Of a stretch of DNA of 64,000 bases, positions 10,818 to 20,600 are shown one piece after another. Position 1 is the stretch's first letter, and the number at the start of each line of letters is the position of its first letter. The position numbers and the translations under genes are program-made. The notes below the pieces were generated by a model. The model was given only the letters and a program-made list of their open reading frames with translations. It was not told the DNA's origin and did no database searches. Source of the DNA: Symbiodinium kawagutii. Taxonomy: Eukaryota; Sar; Dinophyceae; Suessiales; Symbiodiniaceae. Where the stretch lies: positions 1 through 64,000 of the forward strand of contig VSDK01025463.1 of the NCBI GenBank assembly GCA_009767595.1, written 5' to 3'.

Positions 10818-11749
10818 CTGCAACCGTGGGATGATGAGCGACGCCTCTAGCACAACAACAACGATTGTTGAGTTCTATCTGGTTTTTACATGCTTGTATT
10901 ATTGTTTAATATTGTTTAGCTGTGGCTGTACCCGGATGATTGCCAATTTAGTGCCAATGGGATACATACTGGTTTTGATTGCTTGTACCAAATCCTCGAA
11001 TCCAGTGGTTTTCCGCTAAAGTTTGTGTTGGTTTGGTGCATTTCTTCTTGCCGTTGGGCCGCTGGGCACCTTAAATACCAGCCCTGAAATCATGACAGAG
11101 CTCAGCCAAGGTTGCAGGACACCGGTGAATCAATAGCAGCAGAGTGGGTCAGAACCTGCACCTTGAAATTCCGCCTGGCTGTGCGCGCCGGTTTAGCACC
11201 CATGACCCATGACGTACTACTGCCTTTTGGATCTTTTTGATGTGGAGGCTTGACCCAATCGCAGCGTAGGAAATCTGGATGGTGGTGACCAACTGAACTC
11301 AAGCCTCAACACGAGTGTTTTTTGTTCCCACGCATGATTCACACATTATGCAGTGGATACTGAACAAAGGATGTGTTGGAAGGTAAAGTGATGCAAGTCT
11401 CATTGTGATTGGCACAGCCGTCTTGTTGTGTGAGTTTTCGACTCCAAGGATAACAATGAACATATAAGAATTGGAGTAATTAGAGCACGGCTTTTGTCTG
11501 TCAAGCAGGGGCGGTGACACAGACTAGCACTGGTTGGTCAGACCAAGATCACAGATTCCCACTGTGCTGCGCAGTGAATTCATGCCATGGAAGATGTGAC
11601 TTGGGAAAACTCCAGCAGTGGCCGCAGTGGCCGTGTCATCAGTGCATGAAAGGAGTACTGAATGCAGTTCAGTAGTGCGACATCTGCTTCAACTATGTAG
11701 CTTCAACCGCCGGGAGTTGCTGGACTTTGGGCCCCTCATCACTGGCTGC

Positions 11750-11834
11750 NNNNNNNNNNNNNNNNNNNNNNNNNNNNNNNNNNNNNNNNNNNNNNNNNNN
11801 NNNNNNNNNNNNNNNNNNNNNNNNNNNNNNNNNN
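11750..11834. other. assembly gap (85 N)
   Basis: Run of N; any exon here is hidden. Confidence 0.95.
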
Positions 11835-12460
11835 ACTGCCGCCAGCCGTCACAGCCGCTGGTTGAAGAATTGGATCACTGCTCAGCAGCCTCGCTGGAGC
11901 AAAGCTGCAGGTTGTGGCATTTGGTGCTCGTGCTTGGGGTTTTGCATTGGTTCGTGATGAAACTTGCCTTCAGCGAAACGTGCTGCCATGGCGAAATTGC
12001 ATTCAGAGACCAAGTGAAGAAAATTGATTGAACAGCGAGTTTGCCCTTCACTGGATGTATAAACTCCCACAATCAATTATTGATTGTGTATAAGCTCCAA
12101 CAAGCCCTTGAAGCTGGTTGGTTTCGTGTGTTCTCAACGGTTGCAATAGACCAGCGGTATAGACACCGCAACCAACTAAGCGGCCAATGAAGTGGGGTTG
12201 GTCGCCATCCCCTGTCAAAGCATTTAGAGCCGTTAAGGGGACAACCTGCCATTCACAAGCGTTCTTTACACAAAGACTCATTGTCAAAAAACATAAACAT
12301 TCATAAACTAAGCATGATTTTCCATACATACTGACGTGACACTATCAACATCCATGAGCTATGATTTCCCATCAAATCCTCCATGGTAAGTCATCAAACC
12401 CCATCAAATGTTCCCATCCATTCACCACAATTTGGGTGTTTCTCAAACATTTGAAGCCCT

Positions 12461-12541
12461 AAAATCAAAGATTGATCCAATCATCACAATCAAAGATTGA
12501 TCCAAATCAAAGATTGATCCAAATCAAAGATTGATCCCTTC
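12461..12541. repeat. AATCAAAGATTGATCC tandem repeat
   Basis: Four copies of a roughly 16-bp unit that contains its own inverted repeat (AATCA...TGATC). The first copies are separated by an extra CATCAC stretch. Confidence 0.7.
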
Positions 12542-13065
12542 AACTCAAACCATTTGGGGATGACCTGGGTGTCTCCTATGGCTACAGGAACACCACGGTT
12601 GCAACTCCTCCATGGCGCCTAGTGGTCGTGCTCAGAGCAGGGCAAACTGGCTCGGACCACCTGCGGCTGGTGCAACCCTGCAACCAAGCAAGGGTTGAAC
12701 CCCCAAACGCTAGGCCTAGGGAGGTAAAACCAAGTTTTTGGTTGGTGAGTTGAATCAAACCAAGCCTAGGTTGAATCAAAACCACCAGCCAAGTAAATTT
12801 GATGATGAGAATGAGTACAATGAGGGTTGATTCAACAGCCAACCTGAAGTGTCAATGGAGATTGACGATGCTTACAGTGATGAGGGTCAGATGACCAAAA
12901 TCTCATGACAATCATGATAAAACCAACAACCAACCAAATAAAACACAAACAATAATAAACAATGATAACAGCAAAATTTGTGTTAATATTCAGAAATGCA
13001 CCAAGGACCAACAAATGATTGAGGTTGGGGCCCCATATGAATCCCATCGCCAACCAGGCGCCAAC

Positions 13066-13116
13066 CTTGTGACCCGGCCTTGTGCCAAATCTCTTTGGGC
13101 AGGCCCAGCTCAAGAC
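13066..13116 (-). CDS. candidate exon of the same unrecognised gene
   Basis: Pyrimidine tract and CCCGCAAG acceptor, then GLELGLPKEIWHKAGSQ, then a GT donor (13065-13064). If the donor is skipped the frame continues GWRLVGDGIHM, which faintly recalls the last motif of C5-type DNA methyltransferases. I do not assign that function. A family-A element starts 41 bp upstream. Confidence 0.4.
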
Positions 13117-13156
13117 CTTGCGGGACAGCAGAAGCTCAGGGGCAAACAAAGCTCAT

Positions 13157-13270
13157 CTGGTGGTTTCTCAAATCATAGGGGCACAGTACCCCCAGGTCTC
13201 ATCCAGTTGGTTAACCATTTACAGAAATAACCATTTATTTTTTTGGGCCCCTATTAGCTTGAGAAAACCA
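13157..13270. mobile_element. family A inverted-repeat element
   Basis: Left end TGGTGGTTTCTCAAATCATA with GGGGCACAGTACCCCC, right end GGGCCCCTATTAGCTTGAGA with AAACCA. About 114 bp, no coding capacity. Confidence 0.5.
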
Positions 13271-13763
13271 TCAGACGTTGATCAATGAAGTCATCTCAAT
13301 GCGAATTTCAATGTCCCAGCTGGTGTGGCTGATGGCTGCCCATGAAGATTGTCGCCAGGATTTGAGCATGGCATTGGCCTCGTGATTGCGAAGGGAATTA
13401 GAGATCTAACTACTTAACTCAAACGTCCAATCGTGTACAGTACTAGACAACTGGATGCAGCCCCAAACTGGTACAGCGCTTTCGCATGCATGATGCAGCT
13501 GCAACTCCGTACGTCAGACTAGCCGTGAAGCTTACAATTTCATCCATTTTCACCTTCTGTTGCTGCAGAATCTGGCATCAACCTCCCGGAAGCATCACCA
13601 AATCTCACCAAACGTAGGCAAATCTGCCAACCCAATCCCCAGCCAACTGCCAACCACTCCCCACCTTCCAAGCTCTTCAGCTCGCCTTTCAGGCAGGACC
13701 CCACCACCAGGGCCCATCCCCGGCCCGGGCTCCCGGGCCCAGTTGTGTCATCTGCTCCAACAC

Positions 13764-13838
13764 CTGACTGCAGCGTCGCCTCAGCACGGCTTTGGCCGCC
13801 ACCACGTCCACCTCCGAAGCCTCGAGGCCCAGCTGACG
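13764..13838 (-). CDS. candidate exon of the same unrecognised gene
   Basis: Twenty-five codons, phase 0 at both ends, between a CACCTGCAG acceptor and a GT donor (13763-13762). It reads RQLGLEASEVDVVAAKAVLR then RRCSQ, a plausible amphipathic helix. The longer frames over the same DNA are Gly/Pro-rich and look like shadows. Confidence 0.5.
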
Positions 13839-14417
13839 CTGCAGGTGCAACAGACCCAGGCCTTGGTTGGGCGGCGCTGCGCGGGCAAGGCGCGTGGCCC
13901 ATGGTGGGGGATGGCCATGCGAATGCCCTGGGAATGTGATGAGCAACGGCCATGGGAATGTGGGGATTGTGATGAGAATCTGATGTGAATCGGATTCCCT
14001 CCAGAAATGGAAGATGATTCATTGCGATGATTTGTTTTGATTGTCATGATGTTTCTGATCATTTGTAGTGTTGTTAATGGCTATCTTAATCTTATTGGTG
14101 ATTCAGGATGGTTCTTCATGGTTCTATTGATGAAACTACTCATGTTCGATGAAGGTTTGATGCTGGTTGTGTTGCTCTATTGTTGATTGTTGATGATTGT
14201 TGATGAATGATGATAGACATTTGGTTTCCATCGGCTAGTGACTGTTCTCAAACTGTTTTCGATTGTGAATGGTGGTTGACAATTGATAATGGTTGCTCAA
14301 TGATGGATAATGATTTTTCACAGTGAACACATATATGTGTTCAACACTCTCCGGAAAACTAATCTAGGCCCTATCAGATTGGGATTGGATGATGAGTTTC
14401 CGCACTTGGGATACTGG
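13839..14417. other. intronic or intergenic DNA left of element 1
   Basis: AT-rich, dominated by GATTGTTGATGA-like and ATGGTT words. No exon recognised. Confidence 0.4.
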
Positions 14418-14422
14418 GATAC
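14418..14422. repeat. target site duplication, left copy (GATAC)
   Basis: GATAC directly abuts the left LTR and is repeated at 22888-22892 directly after the right LTR. Five bp is the usual size for Ty1/copia integrases. Confidence 0.9.
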
Positions 14423-14683
14423 TTCAGGTAGCCAGTTTAGAAATCCAACCGTTCCAAACAGCAATGATGTCGAAGGTTTCAAACCGCGATGAGATCAAAT
14501 GGCTAACTGATAGCCAAACACACGAGGCAAGCTCACTGCCCCTTTTCCATGCCGAAGCGCCACATCAGATGGCACAAGTGGGCCCACTATTTGGGCCGAA
14601 ATCGGTAGGCCAAGCATCAGCGAACTTCAGGACCATGAACTCACGTGTTGACCTGGCAGGTGGTGATTTGATGGTGAATTGCA
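14423..14683 (-). repeat. 3' LTR of copia element 1
   Basis: 261 bp, identical by eye to 22627-22887. It contains the last codons and the TGA stop (14641-14643) of the polyprotein. Confidence 0.95.
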
Positions 14684-17600
14684 TCACCCCAAAATTCTGA
14701 TGAGTTCAAGGTCCATGATTGCTCAAGCTGTTGCATGGGGGTGCCTTTGATGGCACGTTCCTTCCGAGCTGACTGTACAAAGGAAGGATCGAACTTGAGC
14801 ATCCAAATGCGATGCTTGAAAAACCACTCCATCGACTTCCGACATTCTGGCTTCTTCTTGGTCATGCAATCAGAGAGGTTCCAATCACTAGCCAACCAGA
14901 GGAGCTTCGTGCCACATCGAGGAAGCGACTCTTTCAACTGGTAGGCTTGAATTGCAGACCTGGTGTTCGAGAGGCCGAGCAAAGGACTCTCATTTACGAT
15001 GATGGAGTCATAGCCGCCCATGCTATCTGTGCAGAGAAGACCAGGAACCATCGAAGCTTCTTCTTCGGAGGCAGCAAGCAAATCTCCGCGATCGCCAGCA
15101 AAAGTGGAGCCCGCAGCATTGATCGAGGCCCACAACATGCGAGTGCGGAAGAGAACATCTTCTGCTTCAACCAAAGACTGAACTTCACCATCGTTGGTTC
15201 CGATGGCGACACGCTTCAATTTCCAGGTTTTCCACGTAACCAGAACCATTGGTGATGGAACTCCCATTGCCAAATCTTGATTACTCAAAAAGACAAGTAA
15301 ACCACCGGTGCTACCACCCTTGTCTCTATTGGCATGGGCTTGGTCACCCAAACTCACTATGACCATCTGAGTCCAATGATCAACTTTTGGGACGCGAAAG
15401 AACTTCAACACTGTGCTGTTTTGTCGCAGCTCCTTGATCAAAGCTTGGATCTCCTGAGCAACTGCAATCGTGGGTTGTCCTGCAAGATCTGAAAGCAAGA
15501 GATTGCAGCGAGCACAGGCCAAAGGTTGTGTTTGAACAGCGACCCATTGAAGAGCACCAATTGCACCACGGCACGCAGAGATCTCCTTGGCAGACATGGT
15601 GGCATTCGTCATCGAGAAGCGCTGTGGTTCAATCTGCACATCCTCAAGCATCTCGATGTAGTATTGCTGATCCACCACCAAACATCTACCATACACGGGG
15701 TCATGTCGCATGGAGAGATCCGTGCCAGCATGTCGGTACTCATTCTTCTTGAGCTGGCCCCATTTGTAGACTTTATCTACCTTGGCCTTGATGGCAAGCC
15801 AGCGAGGATCACGGTCATCGCCTGCACGATGAAAATCATCAACGTGAGCAGACATGAATCCCAAGGTCTTGTACTCCACGGGCTTGTTGGTCATGTCCTC
15901 GGAGTTATCAAGGATCTTGGTCTTGTCCAGGTTGGGCTCATTCACTGGAACACGCCAAAGCCAAAAGCAAGGGTCACCAGCGATACGAAGTGCACCAAGT
16001 CCCTTCAAGGTTTCACAGATGCTCTTCCATAAGTTTCGAGGAGCGGTTGTGGAACCATAGAAATCCTTGAGAATGCGAAGGATGCCGTACTCAGGGAGGT
16101 CAAAGGCATCGCGCAATTCCTTGACACCATAGGTCCAAAGTTGTTTGGACTCTTCCGTTGGCAGAGTTTGCAGGAAGGCTGTGCTGAGGTCAAGGCCTTC
16201 AATGTCCCATCCATTCTGCATCACCATCTGGTAGGACAGATTCCTGGTGAGGACGGACTGCACAGGGCTTGCGGTCCGGTAGTTTCCACTGAGGAGATCT
16301 GGGTGCTCATAGCCTAGCAAGACAATCCTTGCCTTGGCTTTCTTCTTGCCATCCGTGGTGAGCGTGGTCTCATGAGGTTTTTCTTGAAGTTCCTTCCAAG
16401 CTTCATCCATGGATTCTTCTGGTGTTGGCTTCCATGTCAGCACCCAACGACACCGCATGAGTCGGCCGCTCTTGCGAGCAGTCTCTTCCTCCAAGGCATC
16501 TTCACATCGACGAACCGCCTTGTTCGAGAGGAAGCTGTTGACCTCTTTCAGCTTAGCGCGACGGAACAATTCTCTATGTTCAGGTCGCAGCTTTTCTAAG
16601 CGAACTTCACAGTCCCGGAGCTTCTGAGCCAAGAAAAGGCTAGGGTTGTCCAGCATCTTCTTCTTCTGGTGACTGGATGATAAATCCAAGTCAACCTCAA
16701 GGACAAAGAGCTCCTCAACCGTTTCAAGGTGCTGAATAATCAGCAGGTCTTCGTCATCAGACTTGAGACGCTTGACTGAGGGCTGTGAAGAGGCTGCTGA
16801 GTCTAACAGTCTTGCTCTGGAACTGGTGGAGCGTTCTTCCAAAGTGGGAACACCACTACCAAGTCCTGTGTTGCCCGTTGTCATCTCTTCATCTTCATCA
16901 TTGGGCATGAAGGACGGGTCATAGTTGTTGACCGGTGTTGCTTCCGGTATGGCTTGCAGGGTTGTTGTAGTAGATTGTGTAGTTGCTTGTGTAGTAGTTG
17001 CTTGTGTAGTAGTTGCTTGTGTAGTAGTTGCTTGTGGTGAATGTTTGTATGTGTGTCTGTATGTTGGTTGCATGAAGGTTTCTGTGTTGGGTTGAAGAGG
17101 AAGGTCAGGAAGATCTTCTTCATCTGGTTGTGGTTCCTCGGGAACAACATCCACATAGGATCGTTGTGGAAGAAGATCTGCCAAGGTGCGCCATTTGGAG
17201 ACATCTTCAGGTTGGTGTAGTTCAAATTCAAGACGTTCCCGGGGGCTCACTCGGCGAACGCTGTGAACTGAACAGCGGTGCATAGTGCCACCAATGACGA
17301 CCCAGACAATGTGCTTCCTTTCATCTTGAGGATGTTGTCCATTGATTTGCTCATGGAAAACAACTCTGCCTGGACCTATCCAATGGGGTCGACCAGTCTT
17401 CTTTCGACCACCACGTGGACCACTCACATCAGACATCTTTCTCCATATCTTGACCATATCCATTGGAGCAAAGGTCTGAAGAGGTTGTTGTACCTTCGAG
17501 TTGTCAAGCTTATTCAAGGTACGAGTGGCCTTCACTTGACGAGCTATGTCTTCAGCTTGTTGTCGTCTTTGAAGAAGAGCTGAGTACTCACCACCTGTTG

Positions 17601-20600
17601 AGTCTTCCACAGTGGATGGAAGGCTCTGCTCGTCTTCCAAGGTCAAAGTTGGCTGTTGACCATAGACCCACTGGAAGGATGTGTAGCCTTTGACAAACTC
17701 AGTGGCATTCAAGGCATGAGTTGCCAAGGCTAAGCAAGTGGCTGGACTCAGGTCAGCACTTGAGAGCTGCATCTTGGTGGCCACGTCCTTGACTTCCTGA
17801 ACTGCTCTTTCGAGAAGTCCATGAGCCCATGATTCTTTGGGTGCAGGAGGATCAAGGGTGATGTTCATCTCGGACAAAACCTCTGACATCTTCTTGGAAA
17901 TCATGGACTTGGCATTGTCAGGCACCAAGAACAGGGGCTTCGGTTTGTCCTGAAGCCAAAGCTGAGAGATAGCTTCAAGCAGCTGATCCGTGGTCTCGGT
18001 CTTCTGCTTGTAGGGGTCGCACTCAAACAAAATCCGGGTGGCCTTGAACTTGGTCGCCAAATCCATCATGACCAAGACGGTCAGCTTCTTGGAGTGACCA
18101 GGGGGTGACCACTCAATGCAGTCAATGCCAACACATTCCCAAGCTCTAGGCAGCGGCCTCATTGAAGCAGGAGGGATGCGACCACTGGAGATTCCACCAA
18201 GCTTGGTAGCTGCACACTCTTCACATCGAAGTTCAAGGGCAGCCTTCACTTGCCATCGAGGTCGGCCAGCATCTCGAAGGATGCGGGCTAAGTTGTAGTT
18301 GTTGGGATGGCCTGAAGCGCGGTGGTACTTCAGCAAGTGGACGTTCCATCGATCTGCTTCTTCCTTGGTTGGCACATAGTCCTTGGGTTCTGCCTGTTTC
18401 TCCTTCGGAAAGAAGTCCAGGTGATCTTCCAAGAGACCAAGTGCCTGAAGGTGCTCATCTTCAGAGATCAATGGAGAGACCGGGGCATGAAGAGCATGTA
18501 GAAGGCGTTCAGGATATAGTTCAGCCTTCCAAGCTTGGGCGATGGCAACACACATACGCCATGGGTAAAATGCCGATTTGGCCGTCTCAACACCTTGGAT
18601 CCGATCGTGCTGATGACTTCCATTGCAAGTCTTTGCTTTGAAGCGGTGATAAAACCGCTCCGATGTTGTTGCGATACTCCATGATTTTTGGATGAAGCCA
18701 CCACGGCTGGAGCGCATGCCATAGCGACAACCGTCGATCCTGGCAAACTGCCAAGGACGGCCAAGAGCATGTAGACCAGCTTGTAGTCGTTGTAGCCAGT
18801 ACTCGCTCCAACCGAAGGACCTAGTAGGCCACTCCCAGTAGATCTCCACACTGGGGTCTTGCTCGACAATCTCAAGCAAGAAGGGAATCAACAGGCGGTA
18901 CATCGACCTTTCATGGCGTCTTCTGCTGGCAAGGACCTGCTTCTCTTCTTCTGTCCTGTAGTTCAAAGACGTGAAAGGGCAGAAGTAGGTACAGCGAGTT
19001 GAGACCCATATCCGTTTTGGCTTCTCCTTCTTGTACTTCTCACGGAGAATCTCATAGGTCCGAGGCTTGTAGAGGTCAAAGCCTTGGTGCAAATTGATTC
19101 GATTGAACTTCAAACCTTCAGCACGACTGGCTGCAGTGAGCCAACTTTCGGGAGCACAGAACATCTCCCATCCATCCACACGCCCTTCTTGAAGAAAATC
19201 ACGAAGTCCAGTGTGAACAGCCAAAGTCATCATGGCTAGGAAGGCCACAGTTGCCTTTATCACACGCCAAGGAAGGGGGGATGTACTCGAAGTCGATGAA
19301 GTAGATGCTGACGTCTGAGCATCTTGCCAAAGAGGTCGACTCGTTGTGGTCGACTGCTTGTTCTTGGAGTTCTTCTTTTTCTTTGGTTTTGAGGTTTTTG
19401 TTGAAGAGTGCTCCTCTTGAGAAATCATGAATTCCATTTGGATGGCTTGCAATTGAGCTTCTTCTGAGAGAAGCGGGAAGTCACCATAGGGAACAGCAGC
19501 AACTTCCTCATACTGTACCTCATAGCTCCCAGGGATGCGATCCATCTTCGTAACCGCTTCAACCACGGAGCTGTCAGCATCGTCACTCAAGGCTCCTGCT
19601 TCGCCCGGCTGGGATAACCCGGATGGGCCGAGTCCTCCACCAACTCCACATCCTCGTCCGGAATCACTTCCACAGCACGGGATTGAGCAAGCTGCAAGAG
19701 TCTGTCCTGCTCTTCCTTGGTGAGAGTAGCCCACACCACATCGATGTCCTTCTTCTTGCTGGGTTCGGTCGAGGATGCTGGCTTCGAATTGAGCATGGCC
19801 TCGAACTTGTTCTGGAGCATCGTGCAGTGATCCTTCAGGGCCCTCAGTTGCAGCTCGTGGTTGCGGATGCGGTCCTGGGACATCAACAGGTCTGTCATCA
19901 GGTCGACCATGGCACGAGTTGGGTTGTGATTCAGGGGTTCCAGGTGTACCTTCAACTGATCCATCACTTCTTGGGTCAGCTTGTGGTCCAACTGCGGGTA
20001 CTTGGCCTGGTAACCCACTCGAGGGATGTACTTCACTCGAAGACCGCACACCTTGCAATGCTGCCATTGGGCAGAGCCGTTGGATCCGGTCTCCAAGGAG
20101 ACGTGTTTCCCGTAGCAAGGCCATGACTTGGGACCTGAACGGGGATCTTGTCTGTCGGGACCCAACTCCTTGTTGTGATCCAGGGGTGCTGCCCTCGTGG
20201 CCATGGGTCGAAGTCGACGATGACTGAGAAACTTGATGATCAACAGCTACACCATGATGAGCATTGATACGTCGTTGAACCATCTGATCAAACAACATGC
20301 GACGATCCGAGGACGAAGAAATGGTGAAAGCTTCAACATGTTCATGTGCAACTGGAGGTACGTGTTCATGATGCAACACTGCCAGCTCATACCAGTCACC
20401 ACCACCACTGAAATCATGGTCCTCTGGGTTGCGAGCCTCTGTGAAGAGCTCGGCGGCCAGCTGCTGGTTCGTGGCCTCGGTGTCAATGGTCGAACCCAAG
20501 AGGTAGTGGGCCAGGTCCATCATGAAGTGCCCCTTGCTGTTCTTCTGCATGACATAGGGCTTGTGTGGGGGCTCATTGGCATTCACGCTATAGCCATCAC

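Larger units (their letters stand above)
10818..13065 (-). other. intronic stretch with assembly gap
   Basis: Holds an 85-base run of N (11750-11834), a few open stretches too weak to call (11.1-11.3 kb, 12.6 kb) and a short tandem AATCAAAGATTGATCC array at about 12460-12540. Nothing else stands out. Confidence 0.4.

Noticed and set aside
13540..14022. 160-codon minus-strand ORF, Gly/Arg/Trp-rich
   Set aside because: The better frame over the GC-rich part is a 75-nt exon with splice sites; the long ORF looks like a shadow extended by chance.
15526..16032. 168-codon plus-strand ORF
   Set aside because: Antisense shadow of the reverse transcriptase of element 1.
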